DNA from: Nitzschia sp. DOCU1
Lineage: Eukaryota; Bacillariophyta; Bacillariophyceae; Bacillariales; Bacillariaceae
Direction: 5' to 3'
Length of the DNA stretch: 64,000 nt
Assembly: GCA_951394045.1 (NCBI GenBank)
Contig: OX595994.1
Coordinates: 2,418,001 to 2,482,000 of the forward strand
How positions within the stretch are numbered: the first letter of the stretch is position 1; each line of letters opens with the position of its first letter. This document shows positions 44,792 to 56,668 of this stretch, one piece after another. A program made the translations under genes and the position numbers. Under the pieces are notes generated by a model. The model made no database searches, had not been told where the DNA came from, and was given only the letters and a program-made list of their open reading frames with translations.

Positions 44792-46553
44792 TCATTCTGC
44801 TTCGTTTTCATTCGCCGCCGTTTCACTACTATTAAAGGCACCCATCGGCATGTTCATTTGTTTCATTTGTTCCTTGGCTTGTTGCAACATGGCTTCTTGA
44901 TCTTCGGGTGTCATTTCTTGTCCTTGCGCTTGTGCCATGGTGGCCATGGCCGCGACGGACAATTGCGCTTTAATATCTTCGGCGCTCATTTTCTTTTTGC
45001 CTGACTTGCCCTGCAATTTACTGGCTGCCGTTCCTACTAGACGAAATTCCTTGCCTAGCAATCGTACACCTTCGGCCCGACGAATTCGTAATTCCTTGGG
45101 CACAGAAGCATCTCGAAAGAGTTTTTTACAAACTTGTTTGAGCGTAGTTTGGATATCCCGTTTATTGACACTCCAAGCAAATTCCAAAAAGGCTGGTAAT
45201 GAGTCGTCAATCGTTTCTTGCATTTCTTGAGCGGCTTGTTGTTCCAAAGCTTCTCTGTCAATACCTTCTTGTTCAGCTTTTTTCTGTAATTCTTCCGCTT
45301 GTTGCATAGCCTTTGCCCCTGCCGTGGCCGCCTTGATTCCGGCCCCAATCAAACTTAGATTTCCACCCCACGCTGCCAAATGTTGTTGTGTGCGTGCCAA
45401 ATGACCCCCAAACAAGCTCGTTTCATCTCCCAAAAAAGCTTCGGCTGCTTTTTCCAAACTCCATCCAATAGTTTTTAAATACGTATCACCTTGCGCGCCT
45501 TGTGCAATTTGCACAGCTTCTTCATGACACGTCAATACAAAGGCGGCAATTTGCGTTTGAATTTCATGTTTCATGGTAGGCGGTGTTTTACTGTGGTGAA
45601 CCTTTTCAAACTCAATCCCTTCAAATACCATGACACGTTGTCGCAAATTCTTGGCACATTGCACTTGACGTTTGAGTTTTTTGAGTTCCGATTCTTCTTG
45701 GAGCTGAGCAAATTTTGCCTCGAGATAAGCATCGCGTTCTTCGGGACTCATGGCATCCGCTGCCTTGAGTTCGTCAGTATCTTGTTTCAAGGCACTATCT
45801 GCCGTATGTGCCAACCACAATTCACCTATATAAGGTTCTACCAAGCTAGAACCAAACATGACATTGAAAAAGACCTAAATGAATGGCAAGCAAGCAAGCA
45901 CGCAAGCAAGCAAGCGAGAGAAGAAGAACGAGTGTGTTGTAAGAGCAATAGGAGCAATAGCCCAGACTAGCTCTAGCTCTAGTTGTACGTACCATGGGAT
46001 CCATTTGTTGTGCGGCATCCGAATCATTGGTTTCCGAAATACCATTCTTGTCATAGGCTGCTCGTAGTTGATCATTGCACAGTGTATTATAGGCTTGTGA
46101 CAATTGCTGAAATTTGGCTTGTGCTTCGGGATCGTCGGGATTCTTGTCGGGATGAAATTTGAGTGCGGCTTTGCGATAGGCCTTTTTGAATTCGACATTG
46201 GTCGCATTCGTGGAAACGCCAAGCAAATCATAATAGGTCCGATCCTTGACGGGACGTTCGTCTGTGGACGCGGAAACTGTACTAGAAGTTTTGCTGCCCA
46301 GTTTGGCTTTTTCTTTTTCTAGCAACTCGTCCCACTCTTCATCCAAAAAATAAAATTTGTATTCTCCAGTCTTTTTATCATAGATTTTACCGACGGCCTT
46401 GGCCTCTTGCGCCTCGCGATACTCGTCTTGTTGCTTTTGAACTTGACTTTGGATTTTGCCAAAAAAACTACCGACGCCCTTGGCCAGGCCAGTCAAGACG
46501 TCGTCCGTTTTGTTTGTAGTATTGTTAGTATTACTATTGTTAGTGGAGGACAT
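44792..46553 (-). CDS. DnaJ (Hsp40) protein with DnaJ-X domain
   Basis: Exon 1 is 46553-45993 and exon 2 45874-44792, with a 118-base phase-0 intron that contains a CTTGCTTG microsatellite; the product is 547 residues. Splicing joins MDPM to [19 protein letters not shown], restoring the D-P-x-x-F-F-x-x-x-F-G-S start of the DnaJ-X domain. The J domain (about residues 104-170) has [12 protein letters not shown], the [12 protein letters not shown] loop with the HPD tripeptide that stimulates Hsp70, and YDKNG. The X domain continues to about residue 360 with [13 protein letters not shown], and the C terminus is Gln/Met-rich ([20 protein letters not shown]). No signal peptide, so a cytosolic co-chaperone. 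Similar architecture to yeast Caj1/Djp1 and plant DnaJ-X proteins. Confidence 0.9.
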
Positions 46554-47541
46554 GGTGGAAAAAGCCTACTTTCAAAAGAAAGAATAGAGGGGACGATGGG
46601 AAGCATGTGCCGATCGTCGTTGTCGTCGGCGTTCTTCGTCCTTCCATGGGCAACGCCGCCATGGTCATTGGATCGTGCGGCGTGTACATATCATACATAC
46701 TGGCGGCGGGCAATAAGGGTCGAAGAAGTCAAACGTCATCGGACGTCGTCGTCCCGTTGGACGTAGGGAGAATCAATGACGTGGATGCGTACCAGGGTAC
46801 CCGGCGCCGCCATTAGTATTGGATCGTGCGGCGTGGCCGTTCGAAGAAGTCATATCACATGCGTTATGACGTGGATGCGTCCGTTGGGAGAACGAATTTT
46901 GGTGTTTTGGGGGAAAGCCAAAAAAGGATGCGTTGATTTTGGGCTCTTGTCCAAAAAATTCGCAGAGCAATCGTTCCAAAGACTACCGAGTCGGCCGACT
47001 CGTCCAAAAATGGAAATCAATATCAGTTGGGCTCGTAATCTGTCAAAAGCTCGGTAGCTACTGCAAGGCTGGAATGAAATAGCTAGAAGCTAGTGGTGCC
47101 TTTGAATAGTTCAAGAGTTGCAGTAGTAGTCTACGAGTATAGAATCAATCATAGAGACAATGGCCGCCTGCAGCCGCACTCCTCTAACGTACTCTAGTAG
47201 TAGCTAGTACGGTTGTTCCTGTCGTCGAGTAACTGCGAGGAAAACGGAAAACAGAAACTTAGCTAGAACTAGCTAGTGTTCATTATGAAAAAAGCCGATA
47301 TAGAATTCAAAACAAAAGACATCATCAAAACATGGAGGCTACAAGTGTGCTAGCTAGCGTGGATAGTTTGTTGCAAGTAGTAGCAGGAATAGAGCTTGAA
47401 ACGACTGGGATTCTATGCACAGTTAACATTTATATTCTACAGCATGGGGAGCCAAAACAAAGCAACGATCTCACAATTGATCATTGCTTAGCGCCCCCCT
47501 CCCTCCTCCTTGTACCTCCACCTGAACCATCATAGCGCTAG
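46554..47541. other. Spacer with a local duplication upstream of the DnaJ gene
   Basis: GGATCGTGCGGCGTG occurs at about 46669 and 46821, and ATGACGTGGATGCGT at about 46777 and 46866, so a short block was duplicated. Repeated CGTCGTCG and TAGCTAG words occur. No gene is recognised. Confidence 0.45.
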
Positions 47542-48714
47542 TTAGTTCTTGTTGAGAACAACCGTTCCGCGGTTTTGACCTCGGATGGTCTCAACTTCGT
47601 AGTACACATTCAGTTGATTCATGGCTTCTCGAAGAGCAGCAAGCGTTTGAATAGATACACCTCCACATGTTGCTCCGGAAATCAATCCAAATGAGCTACC
47701 GGTAGTCGATTGAATGCTTCCTGAATACGCTGTGCCATCGGCATTGACGTAAATGTTCGCCAGAGGACTTCCAAAGCCATCTTGACCTCCATTGCCACAG
47801 TACAAGGCAGCAGACTTGAAGTAAGCACCGTTCGCAACAAGAGTGGGCTCGTCGGAACCAGTCTCGTAGGACATGGTGGCAAGGTCGCTGGAGAATTCAA
47901 ATTTAAAGTACGAAAGACTGTAATCGTCCGGCAAGCAATTGACAGCACCGGCCGCACAGACCATATTCTCACCAGTAGCAATCACACAGCCGGATCCGGG
48001 CGAGTAAAGAATGTCCGTTTTGCCTCCAATCTCCGTAATGGCAAGAGCACCCCAGATCTCAGCGTTGCTCTGGCGGGAAATAAAGTCATCGACTTGAACA
48101 GCGACCTTGATGTAACCTTGGGCAATAGCATCAAACAATGCCCCGATAGTTGAAATGTTAGGGATCTCACCGCACTTAATGGTCTCGCCGTTGAAATTGG
48201 CTGTAAGATCATTCCTGGTGATTTGACCTTCCGACTTTCCACCCATGGGCTCATAGTTCAGGATGGCGACCGTCACTCCTACAGGATCGTCGGCGGTACA
48301 AAGGAGGACGGCAAAGTTGACAAAGGCAGCGTACACGTAGTTGGGGTCCGTGACGTTGAGATTGTATACAAACTCCGTCAAATCAGAGCTGAATCCAAAG
48401 TTGAACATGGCAGTCGCGGTACTTCCTACAGTAATGTCGTTTGTTGTGGTAGCGACGGAGGAAGGAACACCAGCATAGCTAGCGAATGCGGAGCCGTATG
48501 GCTCGCCAGAACATTGACTGTATGTGTTTCCATACTTGTCTCCCTTGGTAAGGCCCAGAAGGGTTTGAGTAGTGTCCTGGGGGTTCAATCCACTCTTGTC
48601 GGTGATGGAGTCCTTGCCATCCGTGGCATCCTTGGCGCCACCTTTCTTGGATGACTTGGCATCGACAGACGTAGCCAAAAGCGCAAGCGTGAGGAAAGAT
48701 TGAATGATCTTCAT
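47542..48714 (-). CDS. Secreted protein with two CHRD-like repeats
   Basis: Single exon, 390 residues. The start at 48714 is chosen because it opens a clean signal peptide (MKIIQSFLTLALLATSVDA); the frame upstream has no similar feature. After a Lys/Asp-rich linker there are two related halves, each with an F.FSSDL.....Y signature: FNFGFSSDLTEFVYNLNV and FKFEFSSDLATMSYETGS. The first half continues with GVTVAILNYEP, GQITRNDLTANF, TIGALFDAIAQGYIKVAVQV and EIWGAL, the order of the CHRD (chordin) domain. The second is shorter, with SIQTLAALREAMNQLNVYYE ending RGQNRGTVV. CHRD histidines are absent, so the match is partial. Expected to be extracellular; ligand unknown. Confidence 0.65.
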   Translation of the reverse strand: MKIIQSFLTLALLATSVDAKSSKKGGAKDATDGKDSITDKSGLNPQDTTQTLLGLTKGDKYGNTYSQCSGEPYGSAFASYAGVPSSVATTTNDITVGSTATAMFNFGFSSDLTEFVYNLNVTDPNYVYAAFVNFAVLLCTADDPVGVTVAILNYEPMGGKSEGQITRNDLTANFNGETIKCGEIPNISTIGALFDAIAQGYIKVAVQVDDFISRQSNAEIWGALAITEIGGKTDILYSPGSGCVIATGENMVCAAGAVNCLPDDYSLSYFKFEFSSDLATMSYETGSDEPTLVANGAYFKSAALYCGNGGQDGFGSPLANIYVNADGTAYSGSIQSTTGSSFGLISGATCGGVSIQTLAALREAMNQLNVYYEVETIRGQNRGTVVLNKN

Positions 48715-49798
48715 TGTTTTAGAAAGGAGAGACTCGTTGCAATGAAATACTTTCGTCAAGAGTTGAAACGAAGTCGTTTTGGAGCGGGGTGTGAAATTGT
48801 GAGACTCGGGTGGTGATCTTGTGAGAGTCCCTCTCGGCGGGAGTGGGCTTATGCGATACCATGCAAGACACAACGCACGCTTTCAATTTTTTGGCATTCA
48901 ACGGCACGATTTTGCCGAACCTACGATACTTGAAGGTGATTTTTGGCGAGACACAAAGAGAGAAAATGTTTAGAAAGGCATATGTGCCAAAAATACTTAA
49001 AGCTTCGAACGACTCGACCACTCGGCCGGCGCGGCGCAATTAGATGGCAAAACCGAGCCATCCAACGGTTTCTCGAGATTTCGAAAATTACGTGGCTGTG
49101 GGCTTGCAAGAAAACCACGCGGGCCACCGAGGATGGCACGCTACGACGTAGTCGTAGTCTGTTGACTTCCGGGATTGTCTACTAGCTAGAGGTCTTGTGC
49201 CAACAGTTACTACCTGTAATCCATGTCTCGTCCCGCTCCATCTACTCCCATTTGGAAAATAGTTCTTGGAGCTGTCATAGTAGTAGTGATGCTGGTGGAC
49301 GACGATGATTCAAGGAGGACGTGTTGCTGGTGGTGCTGGCTATGAATAGTAGTATTACTAGTGAAACCGGCGATAGTAGCACGTTAGTTCTTTAGCCAAC
49401 TAGAGGGCTATTTCGAGGTAGTTCGCAATATAAACAAAACAATTGATTGCATTTTATGGACTATCGATGGATATAGGAATGGCAAACTCAGTAGTAGGAA
49501 GAAAGAGTAGCAACGATTCTTCTCTAGCTATTCAAACGGAAAGCTTGGAAACCGCCGGCTGTCCCTCACTTTAAAAATGATATACAGGAATAGTTGTTCT
49601 AGCAGCAGTACGACACAAATCCTCTCAACTAGTTAACGCCAAGGATTGAGACCGCCCACGCGTGCCCGTGTCGTCCATGAGGACTAGAGCGGCCTAACTC
49701 CTTATACACAATATTTCCTTCTTTCACCAACGACTCTGCCAGCCATTACAATTTTCCACCACGTAATGTTCGTCCTTTCTAGTTCGCTTCATCTTCTT
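48715..49798. other. Spacer between the CHRD-like and arrestin-like genes
   Basis: Holds the promoter of the CHRD-like gene and the 3' flank of the arrestin-like gene. Frames at 48719-49039 and 48943-49185 overlap on opposite strands and lack support. Nothing else seen. Confidence 0.5.
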
Positions 49799-50887
49799 TT
49801 AACCCAAATTTACTGGAATATTGACAAAGCAAGCATCCTCGGTTCCAATGGCGGTCAATTCCAAATTGTGCGAAATTTTCAACACGACACCATCCCGGGC
49901 AGTATTCGCATATCGGCTGATCAAAATGGAGATTGGAGTCCACTCGGTTCCTATGGCTTCATCTTCCAGTTCGTACTTGATTTCCGACTTGGTTTGTTCT
50001 TGACCTTTGAGTTGCTTGCCCTCTTCTCGAAGACGAATACGGACACGTTGATTGTCCCCCTCACTCAATTTCAATTTGATACTAGTAAAAGGACACAAAA
50101 GGAAAAGGAAACAACAAATATACAAACGGAGGGTGGGAAGTGAGAATCCTGGAATCAAGAGCCTGCCAGTAATCGACAAACCCCATGTCGAGGCTCCCCG
50201 AGAACCCGCAAATCCTCGTCGACTGCGTGGTCCGTCGTCATTATCAAACCATAGTAGGACTTACATTTGATTGGTGCCACGAGGCATGTGCTTGGGAAAT
50301 TCATACTCCAAAGTCCGTTTGCCAAATTTGATTGATCCTTTATCGACCCCTTCCGATTCCTGAACCTTGCCAAGGGCCACGGTGAATTCTTCGGTTTCGG
50401 AAATATCGGAATTGCCATGAGCTTCGACCAGGACGTGGTATCCGATAGCATATCCTACTCCCTTGCTATGAAACGGAAAAGAGCGTGAACAACTGTGAGA
50501 AGATGTATACAAGCAGCCAAGACAGCACGAACAACGAGGCCGTTGACGATCCTAATGCATGTCTTCGCCGTCGCCCTTTTTCAATGCGTACCCATAATTT
50601 CCTCCATGTCCTGACGGAGGCAAATCTTCTGGAAGTTGAATCGAAAAAGTAGGTTCATTGTCGGTCGCTTTGACGACCACTTTTTCTTTGAAAAAAGTGT
50701 GAGATTCCTTCAAAGTGGCAAAGTTTTGTCCCGACACCCAAGAGATCTTTTCACGTCCAATCACGTAGACATCGAGATTGTCAATCGAGGTTCCCTTGGG
50801 CAAGTCCAAAATCTGGATCAGGCCCGTCACGACGCGGTCGTGCTCTTTGACATAGTGCAATTTGATGCGAGGTTGAGTGTTTCCCAT
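49799..50887 (-). CDS. Arrestin-fold protein
   Basis: Three exons: 50887-50592, 50465-50265 and 50081-49799, with GT-AG introns of 126 and 183 bases (both phase 2), give 259 residues. The start MGNTQPRIKL is chosen because a beta-strand-like run begins there; glycine at position 2 would allow N-myristoylation. The sequence fits an arrestin N-domain sandwich: VVTGLIQILDLPKG, NLDVYVIGREKISW, then FSIQLPEDLPPSGHGGNYG joined by splicing to KGVGYAIGYHVLVEAHG. The second part has IIKLKLSEGDNQRVRIRL and a strand pattern ending in EDACFVNIPVNLG. Alpha-arrestins and VPS26-like proteins are cargo or ubiquitin-ligase adaptors in trafficking; no PPxY motif is visible, so the partner is unknown. An in-frame Met further upstream would add a poorly conserved-looking leader. 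Confidence 0.7.
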
Positions 50888-51336
50888 GATGACGATGATT
50901 GAGGTGTTTCGAACGAAAAGAGTAACAACAGATGCAACAGATGAAGAAGAAAATGGGATTCGCTGTTTGTGCCAGATGTCAATTCTTGCCGCCGATCTTT
51001 TGGATAGTGTCGTCGGAGATTCTCGCCTCGTGAGAGAAACCATGACGTCATGAGCGACTTTGATTTGCCCAGCAGTGTCGCATTGCACCGAAAGAGTCCG
51101 ATTCCGCCGGAATGGAGGAAGTAAAATCCGTCGGATTAGTCCAACTACTGGTAGATGGGCCTACTGCCGGCATTTGGGGCCTTAGGTTCGAAGTAATCGG
51201 CTGCTATGGGTGCTTGCGGGCAGCATGGGTGCTAGCCACAAGGTTACATGGACTTTTTACTAGCTAGAAGACAGCAAAACATCAAACTAAAGCAACCACC
51301 TTAGAAAGAATGTATTTAGCCCTTGACGCCATCCAG

Positions 51337-54300
51337 CTATCTTCCTGCTATTCGCTCAGCAATTTCCCGAAAGGTTTTGTCGATATCACCCACTTTGAAT
51401 GGCTTTGGCAAGAAACCCGAGCAACCCGCTGCCCTACATTCATTTTCGAAATCGACTGAAACGTGCGCCGTCACAAAGATTACGTGGGGTATAGGGTGCG
51501 ACCCAGTATTACGGCTGACAATGGCGCGACAGGCAGGGACTCCTCCCATAATGGGCATCTGCTGGTCCATCAAGATGACATCATAAGGACATGTAGCCTC
51601 GCGTTCCACAGCATCCCGACCATTGTCAACAACATCGACATTGTTGATTTTCAAGCGTTGCAACATTCGAAGTAGGACTTTCTGATTGATTTTGTTATCT
51701 TCCGCAATCAAGACACGCAGATCTTGGTACAATACTTCTTTTTGGATTTTCGGTTTTGTTTGTTCCGAATCCGAATCCGATTGCTCTCCAAACGAAGTCG
51801 ACTTTGACGACTTTTCGTCCAAAATCTCGATTAGCGCTTGGGGAATTACCTGCTCCAAAGACCGGATGTGATGCCTCGCGTCAGTGTTACCATTAACGTG
51901 GTTGTCGGTGTGCGCCCCGACGGTAAATATAGAAATGTTTCGTCCATTGTTCGTTTCCCGCCATGCCGATATAACGGACGACCAACTTGCAGTAGGTTTC
52001 ACGTCGTCGTTGTCTTCTCCGTGAATTAAGCAAATAATCCGTTGATCTTGGGCAATGGACGAAAGCAGGTGCGTGAGAGCACTTTCATCCAATTGGTCCA
52101 ATAATCGAACGTCCAACTGGAACGCTTGGAATACGCGCAAGACGTTTTCCTTTTGGGATGTCGGCAATCCAATCATAACAATTGTAGCATCACTCAGTTT
52201 CTTGGCCAGCTCGTCCACTGGTGCAGGTGCATCCGAGCAAGGAAACACAACGGTAAACTTGCTCCAAGACCCGAACTCACTATCGACTGAAATAGTGCCA
52301 CCCAGTGCTTCAACTAACTTTTTGGTAATGGCTAGACCAAGACCTGTTCCGCCGTGAACCGTATCCATTTGCACTCCCGCCACCTGCTGAAATGGCTGAA
52401 AGATGGAATCAAAGTCGGATCTGTCGATACCTTTTCCATAATCTGTGACTGTGAAAATCAAGTTAGATTTGGTGAACGCAAGTCGGCGGGGATGAGAAGA
52501 AGCAATGGGATGATGATCCGTTTTTCCAACTGGTGTTGCGGCAGAAGCCTCGGACTGCGGAGACGAGGTAGCTTTATGAAAGGGACAACCGGAAGATGGT
52601 GAATCTTCGCCAGGATTGTTTGACGGTGCCTTGTCAGGAGACGATGTGGCGTCTTTAAAGGGACAACGCGGAGGTGTTGGTGAATTTGCGTCGTGGTTCA
52701 AATGCTGATTGGACGTTGATGCTTGCTCAAAGATTTCGGACACTTTTGATTCCTCGCCGTGTGTGGTCTCCTCGTGTGCTTCATCCGGAGCGATTTCGTA
52801 ACGAACCGCCAGTTCTATGACACCATTGTCCTTGCTAAATTTGACCGCGTTTCCCAGCAAATTGAATAAAATTTGTTGAATTCTTCGAATATCCGTGTTG
52901 ACAAAGACTGGCAAATGCGGGTCGTATATTGTTTTCATGGACTGCCCCCGGTCCCTGGCTTTCATCTCGATGCTGTAGATAATCGACTGGAGCATATCTT
53001 GCAAATCGCTTCGCATAACATTGATTTCGACATGATCTGTTTCTAATTTGGCATAATCCAATACATCATTCACAATCGCTAGTAGCAAGTCTCCACTCGC
53101 GATAATCATTTTCATCGATTCGGCTTGCATCGGCGTCATTTTGGTGTCCTTGATCAAACTGCTCATACCTAAACGAGTGTAAGTTAGTTCCTCGAAATCA
53201 AACGCATACCGAATAAAGGCATCACACGTACCAATGATACAATTCAAGGGTGTTCGAATTTCATGGCTCATACAAGCAAAATGTTGCATTTGCATGACGG
53301 CATTTTGTCGGACTTGTCGATTGGCTTGTTCCAAATTCCGATTGACCTCGACTAATTCTCTTGTACGTGCCACGACGGATTCTTCCAGATGGTGAATCAA
53401 ATAGTCATTTTGTTTGATTTGTTGAAAGGCTTGAATGAGATTGGAGCATGTTACCATGAGAGGTTCCAAGAATTCAATGTCCGATTGTGCATATCCACCG
53501 GGTTTGTTGGAAATGCCGACCATGCCTGTCATTTTTCCCTTGTAGAAAAAGGGCAGTCCCAAAAAGTGATTTAGGGGTGGATGACCCTCGGGGATGCCCC
53601 CAGCTCTAGGATCCGACGAGGGATCATTGGAAATGACTGGCTTTTGGGTCGTCATGACCGTTCCAAACAAGGTATCCAAGTTGTAGAATTTTAGACCTAC
53701 ACGACAAAAATGGTTAGCCTTTCTAGACTAGAAAACAACCCGAGCATAGCGGCGCATGTGATACGCACCACTCTCAATGTTGTCTTCATAAAACTGTTGC
53801 GTGGCTTGATTCCAAGCAATATTGGTAATGGCATGGCTTTGCAAAAACATGACTTGACCCTCGTATTTGATTTCTCCGATAAAGCCGTACTCGGACGACG
53901 TTAATTCCAACAATCCCTCTAGCAGGTACCCAAAGACGACTTTAGGGTGTGCACTTTGAAAGAATTGTCGTTGCACATGAGCAATTGTATCCAATAAGTT
54001 TTCGCGGGAATTTTTCAGACGAGGCGTGGTTTCTTCTTCTGCTGCTGCTGCAAGGCCCTCGCTTGCCGTCGGCGTCTTTGTCATGGGATTTCTCTCGGCG
54101 ATGCAAAGCGATTGCCGAATTTGATCGCTGTGATGCTTCCACACCCACTCTTTGAGTTCTTCCTCGGACGATGGAATATCCAAAGGCAAGTCCACATTGA
54201 GATTCAAAGAGAGAGCAACAGTGCGAGCTTTGCTGCTGCCATTCATGTGCAATTGTTCTGCTGCCTCGCCTGGCATCCTGAAGGAGCAGGCGGCTGCTGC

Positions 54301-54381
54301 TGCTGTTGATGTTACTGGCAATTTGTTGTCGCGAGGATCGTCTCGCTTGCTTTTCTTCTGGTCCTGCGTGACGACTTGCAT
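51337..54381 (-). CDS. GAF-domain hybrid histidine kinase with receiver domain
   Basis: Exon 1 (54381-53769) and exon 2 (53696-51337) with a 72-base phase-1 intron give 990 residues; splicing restores YEDNIESGLKFYNLDTLFG within the GAF domain. The leader (1-140) is Ala/Thr-rich and lacks membrane helices, so the kinase is soluble. GAF: about 140-290. HisKA: CMSHEIRTPLNCIIG, phospho-acceptor His near residue 349. HATPase_c: N-box LFNLLGNAVKFSKDNG, VTDYGKGID and GGTGLGLAITKKLVEALGG. Between the N-box and the G1 box there is an insert of about 90 residues carrying two CPF motifs (RCPFKDATSSP and SGCPFHKATSSP). A degenerate receiver-like segment follows (DATIVMIGLPTS), then an intact receiver LRVLIAEDNKIN with DVILMDQQMP and the KPF lysine. 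A phosphorelay sensor; no histidine phosphotransferase is encoded nearby. Confidence 0.92.
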
Positions 54382-54751
54382 CAACCTCGGGATGAATCTT
54401 CGACTCTATCAATGGTGTGCTAGCTGTTTGGATGACTTTTTACTCCCTTCCTTCCTTCTTTCCTTTCTTTCCTCCTTCGTTGGTGTCGACGACTTGTCGT
54501 GTGTATGTGTGTGTGGCTAAGAAAACATGGCCGGCGGCGGTTCGCCATTTGTCGGCACGTGGGCTCGCGCCAAAACTGACGAATCAGAAATCGGCTTGCG
54601 TGGATTCATGACATATTACCGGTGTCAGGGGTCATTCCATTAATACCGATCCATGACTAGAGAACGCTGTCAGTCGGTCATCGAACGACGTGCTTAAGTG
54701 GTAGGTAATTGCCACGTGCCATGCGACGCTAAAAGCAGAAAACTTACTCAG
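54382..54751. other. Spacer upstream of the hybrid kinase, ending at the transposon target site
   Basis: A TTCCTTCC/TTTCTTTCC run lies near 54445-54475. GGGGTCATTCCA occurs here (about 54629) and again inside the right end of the transposon (about 59932), a possible trace of an earlier insertion. No gene seen. Confidence 0.45.
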
Positions 54752-54890
54752 GAGCATGCGGGCATGTGCCCCTGGCGAACTTCTGGGCTATTTAAAGAGA
54801 ATGCCGTTTGGTATTTGGTCATTTTGCATTAACTAAAAAAATATCTTCAAGAATCGGCAACATAGGTAGTAACATACATTTACCTAATGT

Positions 54891-55010
54891 TAGCCTATGT
54901 CAGCCTATGTCAGCCTATGTCAGCCTATGTCAGCCTATGTCAGCCTATGTCAGCCTATGTCAGCCTATGTCAGCCTATGTCAGCTTTTTTCAGCCTATGT
55001 CAGATTTTTT
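54891..55010. repeat. Left subterminal array of 10-bp repeats
   Basis: Twelve units in perfect 10-base register. Most are CAGCCTATGT; the last ones vary as CAGCTTTTTT and CAGATTTTTT. The 10-base period equals about one helical turn, so a bound protein would repeat on one face of the DNA. Probably transposase or accessory-protein binding sites. Confidence 0.85.
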
Positions 55011-55140
55011 TAGCCTTTACCTACCTACCTACGTTGGCCGTTCGCCAATATTCAAACTGCGGGAATTCGCCCTCAAAACGTCACAGAATTCTTCTTTCTC
55101 ACCACAACTGAGCAAGACGACAACACAACAAATCACGACA

Positions 55141-56668
55141 ATGGCAGATCCCCCTGTTGCCTCGGATGCTGGTCCATCTCGGCATGGTCGTGTAGCAGGC
55201 CGTGCAGGACGAGTTCTTGGTGGCCGAGCAGGACAACGAGATGGTGGGGCTGGTGGGGCTGGGCGCCAGCAGCAAGTCGAAGAACAACCACAAGTAGCCG
55301 CTTTGGCGGGTGGTGCTCGCCATGCAGGCCATCATGGCGGTCGCGGTGCTGGTCGTGCAGGTCGAGTTCTTTTTGGAGGAGTTGCTGGTGGTCGTGGTGG
55401 TGAACAAGAACCAGCTGATGCTGGCCGCGGAGGAGGCCAATTTCGTGGCGGTGGCCGTGGACAAATGCAACAACCTGTCGCAGCTGGTGGGGCTGGCCGT
55501 GCAGCAGGCCGAGTGCTTGGCCGTGGCGGTGAAGGACCAGCTGATGCTGGACATGCAGGCCGAGTTCTTGGCCGTGGTCCTGGTCGTGGCCACCCAATAC
55601 AACAAGAACCTGCACAAGGTGGTGCTGGCCAAGCTCTTGCTGGTCGTGGTCGTGGTGCTGGTGGCCGGGGTGGAAACTATGTTGCAGCTGCTATTCCGCC
55701 CATTACCCCAGCCGAAATCCTTCAACGTGGATTGGCCTTGATAGGGTTTCCAGCACCACAACAAGGCAGTGCAAGAACCCTGGCTCGCCGCTTTCGGGGT
55801 GGCTTTGGTCCGTCGTCCGAAGCTTTGGCTTCCCTCTACAACGACTTGAAGCAAAACATTGCTCTCCTAGACGAAAGGACAGCAAACGATTTGGTTCCGA
55901 TAAAACAGAAAACGTCGTCAATCAACTTGAAAGACTATTTGATTGCAATGCATTGGCTCAAGACCTACGATCTTGAGTCCAATCTTGCAGGACGATTTGG
56001 ATACAACGAAAAAACGATTCGGATCAAAACGCGGGCCTACACTAGATGGGTTCAGGTGATGATCGGTGATGATCGAGGTCAAAGTTGTGTTTGACAATGC
56101 TATCCCCGATGAAGACATTGGCTTCATCATTTCGGTTGATGGGGTTCATTGTACCATCTTTGAACCCCGAAAACAACCGGGTACCCAATGGTATTCGCAC
56201 AAACACAATGGTCCAGCCCTCACCTATGAGCTGGCCATTGCGATTCACGGCAACGGCGGCTGTGTCAATGTTCGGGGCCCATTTCCGGCAGCCCAGCATG
56301 ACATCACGACCTTTCGTGGTGGGCGGAAAATGGAAGACAAGGATCCAGACGCTCTGCAATTCAAGATTGCAGAAGACCAGCGAGCGATTGGTGACTCGGG
56401 CTATCGAGGTGAGCCCAACAAGATCACAGTAACCAGGCCCGAGGATTCAGCAGAGCTCAAGAATTTCAAGGCTCGAGTGAAGGCCCGTCATGAGACTTTC
56501 AATAGTCGCATCAAGGCCTACAATATTTTGTCAACTCGTTTCCGTCACAGGTTGACGACTGATCCGGAGTCGGAGGACTTCTTGTCCCAGCACAAGCGGG
56601 CATTTGAAGCAGTTATTGTAGCAGTGCAGTATGACTTGGAGAATGGTCATGCACTCTTCGATGTTTAG
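55141..56668 (+). pseudogene. Harbinger-type DDE transposase, disrupted by a 10-bp duplication
   Basis: The start is taken as the ATG at 55141 (MADPPVASDAGPSRHGR); the frame upstream of it only reads through the terminal repeats. The first 200 residues are Gly/Arg/Ala-rich, RGG-like. A helical region follows (FRGGFGPSSEALASLYNDLK, then LIAMHWLKTYDLESNLAGRF and NEKTIR), typical of the DNA-binding part before Harbinger catalytic domains. At 56056-56075 the bases GTGATGATCG are directly duplicated, pushing the downstream half one base out of frame. The DDE part (56066-56668) has SVDGVHCTI (Asp 1), AAQHDITTFR (Asp 2), IGDSGYRGEPNK and KARHETFNSRIKAYN (Glu). An intron of about 22 bases would also restore frame but is implausibly short. 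This copy should not make full-length transposase. Confidence 0.85.

Noticed and set aside
54891..55010. Regular short repeats as a possible CRISPR array
   Set aside because: Units are contiguous 10-mers without spacers, in a eukaryotic transposon end.
55099..55854. 251-codon Ser/Thr-rich open frame on the minus strand
   Set aside because: Antisense of the Gly/Arg-rich leader of the transposase; GC-biased codons open the reverse frame.
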